Assembly: GCA_039881145.1 (NCBI GenBank)
Contig: JAYKKI010000038.1
Coordinates: 4,692,501-4,756,500, forward strand
Source of the DNA: Druceiella hillmani
Taxonomy: Eukaryota; Arthropoda; Insecta; Lepidoptera; Hepialidae
Direction of reading: 5' to 3'
DNA: 64,000 bases
The translations under genes were made by a program, and so were the position numbers. Of the stretch, positions 24,400 to 64,000 are shown piece by piece. The notes under the pieces were generated by a model, which worked only from the letters and a program-made list of their open reading frames with translations, ran no database searches and was not told the origin of the DNA. Each line of letters starts with the position of its first letter. The first letter of the stretch is position 1.

Positions 24400-25400
24400 A
24401 ATATAATTAGTGAAACCGAGTTGAAAAAAATGGTAAATAAATTCATACTCTTCCAATTGAGTTACGTCATTTCATGCAACAAATTTCGAACGGATCATTC
24501 GAGAAAGTTCTATATGCTGATATAGAATCATGGGCACCTTGATGAATTGAATATTTTAAAATAAAGTATGAACCACTGGACCTGATCTTTTATTTAGAAG
24601 ACTATTCATCAAAAGGTTTATATACAAATTAAATTACACCTCAAATTATCCTGTGGACATAGACTATCGATCTTCATTTCGGAGCCACACGAGGTCTAGT
24701 TTTCAGCCAGAAATTCACCGCCGTCGCTTCATGGACCATCTGGTGAAGTGGAAGGGGTCTCCGAGAACCATTTGTATTAAGGTCAGTAAATGCCAATTTT
24801 TTATATAGGTGGCGAATTTAGTTTACAGTAGAGTATTAAGATTCATTCTTTCATTAGAGCTTGATTTAATTGTTAAAATATTAATTTAAATTTAAAAAAA
24901 ATGAATTGTTATTTACAAAGATTAATTCCTTAAAATGTATGCTTTTCATAATTTATTATAATTCATTCAATTAGATAATATATTGTCAGATTCAAATGTT
25001 ACTTAAAGGTTGACAATTTATTTTTTTTGTGGCGTTCTGCTAATTACACGTGATTCGTCACAACAGACTGTTTTGTTGATTTTGATGTCATCCATATTTA
25101 ATCCATATGTCATCCATATTTAATCCACTCTAAAATTGTTTATTATATGGTCATAAACCAAGGCTATTTAAAATTGCCTCAGCCCAACAGCAAATAAAGA
25201 AATTACCTACATTTGTTTTTTATTATTTAAAATAAAAATAAATTTAATATTGTATTGTAAATAATTATAAAAAAAAACATAAATGATTTTTTTATTGAAT
25301 TTATTTTGCAATATGGAGATGTCTTATATAAATCTTATATAACTTATATAAACCCATATAAAATTGGAAGCTTTGAATAACCAGAAATATTTCCATAATA
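24400..25400. other. no gene seen between the unidentified ORFs and the TIL gene
   Basis: AT-rich sequence with a direct repeat of CATCCATATTTAATCCA at about 25090-25125. Nothing coding could be supported. Confidence 0.4.
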
Positions 25401-25401
25401 A

Positions 25402-25407
25402 TTTATT
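25402..25407 (-). terminator. polyadenylation signal of the TIL gene
   Basis: The minus strand reads AATAAA about 95 bases after the TIL stop codon at 25503-25505, a suitable distance for a short 3' UTR. Confidence 0.55.
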
Positions 25408-25502
25408 AGCTCTGTTTTTCCATTTTTCAAGTTATCTTTACTGCTGCAGAAAAGTAATAGCTACTTTCTTCTAAATTACTATTGAAATTAACTTTAATAT
25501 GT

Positions 25503-57970
<32,468 letters not shown>

Positions 57971-58800
57971 CTGTAAATCGAAATATTATTGATCAGGATA
58001 TTTTCCATATACACAAATAAATATAATATCATATTTTCAAATTATTCACGAACTAATATTCCAAAAACATTTCCAAAGTAAATTAAATACAATGACTAAG
58101 CGTCATACGAAAAAGTGTATGCACGTACAAAATGTAGCATGAAGTAAAATATATTTAAAAACGCATTAATTATAGTACCAGCGCAGGATTGAAAATATCA
58201 TATATTAGTTTTTAGATATATACCATGTACCTCGAAAATATTTTATTTAGATTATCAATCTAATACATGGAAATGTTTTCACCTTAAATGCTTATCGAGT
58301 TTCGCACGCTACAGTTCATAAACCGCTCTCAACAATAAAATAATTATATTTTTCTCGATTAATTTGTTGTACAAGTATCAATTAACAACATTTTTAAAAA
58401 ATTCAACTTCTTTAAAAAACTCTACAATCTTTTTAAGTCATACAATTTCTAAAATACAGGCAAAGGCAAAGAGAATAATATATTACTCCTACAAAACCTT
58501 TTTAATTTCTCTTTAAAACTACTTTCGATTATCCTCGGAAGACTTCTTTCATAATCTGTCAAAGTTGAAACTTCAACAATCAATACCTGGGGAGAAAGTA
58601 AATATCTAGGGAAAAAGGGAACATAAAGAGGACATTAAGGGAAATTGACAATAAAAGTATAAACAAAACAAATTTATTAATTAAAAATAATCACAACCTT
58701 TAGTTATATATTAAATTATCGTTTGGCATAGAATTTGGTGAAGTAACTAATCAAATAATGTTTTACTTTTAATATCACGAAACCTTCATGCCTTAAGGTA
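57971..58800. other. upstream of M1, nothing recognised
   Basis: No signal-peptide exon with a phase-1 donor could be found on the minus strand here. The sequence is AT-rich without motifs. Confidence 0.45.
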
Positions 58801-58855
58801 GATTAGTATAGGACATTCAATTCGGGGCAGGTACCCCTTACATTGTTATTTTGCT

Positions 58856-59946
58856 TCACAGTATAAGCAGTTGTGAATTTCTTCTGTATTTTCGTCGTCC
58901 ACACCAGCACAGGCTGATTGAACGTCTACATAAAGTTGCTTCTATGGACATTGTTGCAGCTAGAATATATACATGAGCAAAGATTTCGCTTAACCAGTTA
59001 GAGCAAGTTTGGTCATAATATACACTCAAAGGTTTCATAAAGCCAACATCCAAGAGTTGAAGCCTATGGGGGCAGTGCGGAGAAAGAAAAGCAATACAAC
59101 ACCATTCGTATGTGCAACCTCCAGGTTTTGAGTATGCGTTACATGGCCATCTAGAAGAAGCAAGACCGGGTTAATTATTGACGCTCCAGAAAACTTGACG
59201 AACCGTTGGAACCAGGTCATAAACGTGTCAGTTGTCATCCAGCCTCGAGCGTTGCATTCTGCTGTCGTCCCTGAAGGGACTCGATCTAATAACTACTGCT
59301 TCATTCTCTATCAAAGGAATATTAGCATGGGAGGCATGTAAGTTGCGGCTGCATTAAAACATAATCTGCCCTCATTCTGCTGAAGGAAGCAACAATAATT
59401 TTGCTCTTTTTTGGAGACGCATGATATGCCAGTCTCATTGCAATTATACACTCCATCTAGCGTCAGATTATATTTGTCATATATTTCCAAGAGCAAAGAA
59501 TATAATTTATCCGCAGCCACTTTGTTAAAGCCCATTGCTCGTGTTGCCGATGTAGCTTCTGGTTTTCGAATTGATAAGTATGGGTGACGCTTCATGACCC
59601 CTTTGAGTCTTAGCATTTTTTTCCGCCAGCTGACACGCTAGCTTTCGTAGGACGATAGTGGTCAATCTAAACAAACGTTTCTCCATTTCTTTATTACATC
59701 TCACAACCTCCTCTTCTTCTTGTTTGGAAAACACAGGTTTGAAGTTACCTGGAGTCGAGTTAGGAGACAGCTCGCCCTTCCTTATTTTTGCGACGTGACG
59801 CTCCAATATGGTCTTTGCAATACCATATAGCTGAGCTGCTTTTCTATAGCCTGCTGTTTTGCTTAAGACTGCATCAATTCTCTTCATACTTTCTACAGAC
59901 CAACTGTCTCTCGAACTTCTTTTTTTTACGTTCGTGACATTTTTAG
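58856..59946 (-). pseudogene. pogo-like transposase relic
   Basis: The frame near 59887 starts with a psq-type helix-turn-helix (AGYRKAAQLYGIAKTILERH). 59616-59311 gives RHPYLSIRKPEATSATRAMG and GVYNCNETGISCV; the family's first catalytic Asp (N-V-D-E-T-G) reads Asn here. 59238-59035 has the second Asp in VLLLLDGHVTHTQNLEV. The third is in LDVGFMKPLSVYYDQ. At least three frameshifts are needed. An acceptor-like TTTCAG lies just upstream of 59946. It is probably dead. Confidence 0.85.
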
Positions 59947-60323
59947 TACCTGAAACAAAATAAATTCGATTATCAAATGAATCATACTTTTAGACTACTT
60001 ACATAACAGGGGCATAAAGGGGACGGCAGTTACGGGGTACAATGGGGTACCACATCGCACCCCATAGTCATGTGCCCATATCTAACATTGTTTTAAATAA
60101 AGAACAAAAAAACGAATCGATACTTGGAGTGATTTTGTTCAAAACATATTAATAAGTAATGTCGCTAGAAAAACACAATAAAACAACAATAGTAGTAATC
60201 TAAACACTTACCTTTTTACATGCGTTTTCATAATAACTCAAAATTACATGAAAGTTTTCTGTCGTAACAAACAAACGCGCGCAGTCTAGCCACCGGTCAC
60301 TGTCAGACTGAAGACCAGAGTCC

Positions 60324-63300
60324 GGACACTCCATACTAATATATTTTTTCATACAAATTCTCTGGTGTGCATCGGCTATCTGTTTCTAACACAACCAACT
60401 TCATTGTACTGTACCTTTTCTTGACATGCCATAGACTTATGCTATTGTCAAAATGCGTCGCAAAATGGCTGTTCAATCGTTTAAAATGTAAGTAGCTTCA
60501 TCGAGACTTACGCTTTTTACGCTTTCTACTATTGCTTTTTCATTTTTTATTTACTTTTAACTTTGTATATGTATTAATAATATATTTGTATCTGTTTTAA
60601 TATTATCTGTATCTATTTTTATTCGTTCAACCCTATTTACGTAGTTGTCAAATCGTGAAATTGCGTTGTTTTCTTTTTAAAAAATTAATATATCTTTATA
60701 TTCGTTTTAATATTATTTCCATCGGTTTTCATTTATTTAATTTCTATTTACGTACTTTTAAAATCGTAAAATAGTTATTTTTAAAGATGTTTGCTATGTA
60801 TGTGTATAGTAAATGTTCCAAAGGATGAAAAGAGAACAGTTTGGCTAAATATTATTGTACGTGAAAACATAAAAATGTTATTTATTGCAGGTCTGAAAAA
60901 CTTCGTACAAGAAACCAAGTGTGAATATGTTTTAGAAGGTGAAAATTATAAATCAAATATAATAAAAGTGTTGAAATCTGATTTATTTGTTGTGAATGGT
61001 CTTCCAGATTTGTTGAAAGGTATGAGGAATAATTTGTTCCAGTACGACCTATTGTTTGAGAATTAAAAGAGAGCAACATAGAAAGATATTGTATTATATT
61101 GTACATATGCGTGAGATGCCAGAGGAAGTATGAAATTGTTGTCGAAAATAAAAAATGGCCGTATATACCCAGATAGAATGCGTAAGATGAAGTAGCTGTG
61201 CTAGAGTTTTCAATTCAACGATGCAGGCATCTATGAAAATTGATTATAGAAGAGGTAATGTAAAAGTTCAATTCATTATTTCATGTTTGTCATACTTAAT
61301 TGAAATTTATGGAATTACCACTTTCTTTACAACCAATTGATTTAGTGCAGGCACATGATTAGTTTTGTTATTGAAATTTAGGCATTATAGTTTCTATGTA
61401 CTTTCCCACGCTTGTAAGTCATTTATACCGTAACTGGAAATTATTGATAGCAAACATTAGAAATTATTCTTTGAAACATTTTATTCTTTATTAGAAACGT
61501 TTATTACATACATATTGAAAATTCAACTTCATTCCCAGGTGATCCAATGATTCAAGGAAGGAGTATGACAATGGCACATATGGGCGAGATCATCAATTTC
61601 TTTACCAAATTATTTAATAGTGTTAATGGTAGTGCTAGATAATTTAAAAGGTAAACCCTAGAGTAAGAGTGAGAAAATGGGGCATGACCAATTTTAGGTA
61701 GAACACTAAGAGGTATGCGATTTGTTAATAGAGTAGGTACACATACATATATTCCTAGTATAAACAATTTGGGATTTAAAAAGCTTCGCTCTTTCAACTC
61801 ATTTTTTATATAACACAGGAATTCAAATTTGTTCACCGCGTAAGGTCAACCAAGATACATTAAAAAATGTTTTTGGCAAATTAAGATCTCATAACTACAG
61901 AAATATCAATCCTACATGTAATAATTTTCAAAATTCACATTCCCCAGGAGCAAATTGTGATGAGAACAATACCTCTGTAATCACAGGATTAAAAGATTTA
62001 ATATTATCTTCCACACATTCCATTGAACACACGTCCAGTGGCATAGAATATTCAATAGTATGTTGGAACAAGAATCGTTAAATCATTCACAAATTTTGAG
62101 TTTTAATTTCGATAGTCTGTCTGGCCCATTTCTCACTAAACGAAATGTAGAAAATTCTGTGTTTATGTTAATGCTTTGTTTTTGGTGGGGTAATTAGAAA
62201 ATTGCTAAAGAAAACTGGGAATTGCAAAACATATGAAAATATATTTAAATGTGAAGTTCAGTCAAATGTTCATCACTTCGTTGCAAGTAGGTACTCGGGG
62301 AATCGACTACATTATAACAATATAATTTTGTTCGAATCTTTTGGTAACTCGATCAAATTAATTAATAATTAAGAAAGTTCGCTTACCAAAATGATTTAAT
62401 TTCACATTTAAAAATATTTTTGAACTCCAATTTACATTTAAACTGGATTGATTGTAAGGTACAAAGATTTAGTTAGATTTCGTCAATATTATTATGACAC
62501 TTGAAATTTTTCATTAGAGTCGGACATTAAATAACCTTAAAAGCTTTGACAATGTGAGACCAAATTCTAATCCAGTGTGGTTTTTACCAAAAATTTGCTG
62601 TTGTCAAATATACAAAAAGTTTGAAAAAAAAAGAAAAAAATTTATAGCATAATTTCTATCACACCTTTTCCGTCTATTTGTATTTTATTTTGTACAAAAT
62701 ATTCCTGTGTTATTTCTACAATGTTAAATTTCTTTATTAAACGTTATTGTATCTATATTTATAAATATTTTATATGTAGTATATTCACTTGTTAATATTA
62801 TTTTCATCATTGTTAATGGATTTCAATCATTCTTTTAATAAGTGCATACTTTTAGGTATTTTTTTAAACTTTGTCATACATTTCTTTATATTTAAATTAT
62901 TTAAGAGTATTTATATTGGTGCAAATGAAAGACCCAAATTTTAAATGTTTTCCACTAAATTATAATTGACAGGAAACTTAAATCTTTCAGACCCAAAAAC
63001 TACAGCTATTAAATTAATGGTCTTTTTATTGGTGTATTGGGGTAAACGTAGTATACTTTCAATAAGTGTATTAACAATTAGTGATATTAAAGCATCCATT
63101 ACTTCTCTTTATTTTTAGGAATTCTTTTACTACAATTTAGGAAGCTAAGTAATTATCATATATTTATACCTTACTTTATGTATGTCATATACTCATAATT
63201 GAATTTTTATTTATGACTAAGGCATTTAATAAAACAGTTTTTTTTTAATTGAACTGTTTGGTGTTTTTTTATTTTAATCCAGTCTCGTATTATGTAAACA

Positions 63301-63390
63301 AAAGTGAATATAGGCACGTATGCTAGGTCGTGAATCCGATGGCACATGCCATTTCTTTCTGACAGTGTTAAAAAATTGTATGGAGTGTCC
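60324..63390 (+). mobile_element. second P-like element with inverted ends
   Basis: GGACACTCCATAC at 60324-60336 is repeated inverted at 63378-63390, with weaker similarity further in. Inside, on the plus strand, are a THAP-like segment (VNVPKDEKRTVWLNIIVREN at about 60808-60867) and the P-element C-terminal motif QDTLKNVFGKLRSHNYRNIN (about 61855-61914). The left end (60465-60490) has an ATG followed by a GTAAGT donor. No 8-bp target duplication was found. The coding parts are heavily decayed. Confidence 0.65.
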
Positions 63391-64000
63391 CATCTATTTA
63401 GTATATTATCTATACTGAAGACAGATGCAAAATGGTCACCTATTAACGTAAACAAAACACTTCACAGTGGGCGTATGTGTTGAAGGCCCCGTTGTGCCTC
63501 GCGTACCAGATGTGCCGCCCCCGCCCCTCCCCCCACCCTTACCCATATCTACGTTAAAACACACATTTCAATATGTAAACGATAATTACAAAAATTGCAT
63601 CTAAATTATATCCTCTCTGAGCAGTATATTCTATAACTATTCTCATAATTTCAGGTTACTTGTATTACTTATTTAATTCAAACATATAATACATTCATAA
63701 TCACCTTGTACATAAATACCCATTATCGTTAGAATGCTCACCATTATTATTTTCCCCGGCTTGTTTATTATTATGATATTCTAATCATTATTTTCTTGGA
63801 ATACAGTAGGAATAAACAAAGTTAACATTCCGAAATAATATTGCGAAGCGGAACGAGGAAAAGGAATAAAAAACTGGTTGACCCAAGCGATCGACCAAGC
63901 ATTTATAATTGACGGCGGACGATGCTAAAATCATAAATTTAAAATATTTAAATAGCACCTTCACCTGAGAAGATAATGATGTTTGTTTGATTGCGCCAGC
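63391..64000. other. right edge, no gene seen
   Basis: Contains a short C-rich tract (about 63511-63540) in otherwise AT-rich DNA. No coding or transposon motif was recognised. Confidence 0.4.

Noticed and set aside
61552..61836. 94-codon minus-strand ORF
   Set aside because: Antisense to the P-like relic, whose plus-strand frames explain the sequence better.

Overview
The window looks like AT-rich insect nuclear DNA. The evidence is spliced genes with GT-AG introns, an insect-type cysteine-rich inhibitor gene, and relics of gypsy-type LTR elements, R1-, I- and Jockey-like LINEs, mariner, hAT, pogo/Tigger and P-like transposons. The order cannot be fixed from sequence alone. There is no sign of a prokaryotic or viral genome.

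The one convincing host gene is on the minus strand, about 25.5-58.0 kb. It is a chain of 19 exons, called M1-M19 here in transcript order, each encoding one trypsin-inhibitor-like (TIL) module of about 60 residues. All internal introns interrupt the reading frame in the same phase (phase 1), so modules can be skipped, copied or shuffled without breaking the frame. M1 is at 57785-57970; M19, with the stop codon, is at 25503-25681 and is followed by a polyadenylation signal. About 1,100 codons are visible. No signal-peptide exon was found, so the 5' end probably lies inside or beyond the right part of the window. Four module types (D, C, B, A) occur twice in the same order, which shows a block duplication; type D was then amplified to three near-identical copies. 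Three modules have lost exactly cysteines 2 and 6, which form one disulfide in the TIL fold. One module (M14) lacks a splice donor and runs into a stop, suggesting an alternative end or a skipped exon. Only exons and splice sites are visible; protease inhibition is inferred from the family.

The rest is mostly decayed transposons. 1-3.97 kb: minus-strand gypsy/17.6-type retroelement (RNase H, RT, protease, gag, Ser-tRNA primer site, LTR). 4.6-6.8 kb: P-element/THAP9-like transposase relic. 8.2-8.6 kb: small H-x2-C-Y motif ORF. 11.26-16.27 kb: an unnamed transposon gene split by a complete hAT element (12178-16161) with a perfect 8-bp target duplication. 18.3-22.0 kb: R1-type LINE relic. 23.1-24.4 kb: unidentified frameshifted minus-strand ORFs.

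Inside the TIL introns lie a mariner fragment (27.9-28.2 kb), a Jockey-like LINE (28.3-29.7 kb), a nearly full-length mariner with terminal repeats (38246-39633), an I-like LINE (41.6-45.1 kb), another decayed transposon gene (49.06-50.42 kb), a Tigger relic (54.3-55.1 kb) and several TA microsatellites. Right of the TIL gene are a pogo-like transposase relic (58.8-59.95 kb) and a second P-like element with inverted ends (60324-63390).

The genes do not form a pathway. The window is best read as one expanding modular inhibitor gene in a transposon-dense neighbourhood. All coordinates and translations were derived by eye and could be off by a base or two at exon edges.
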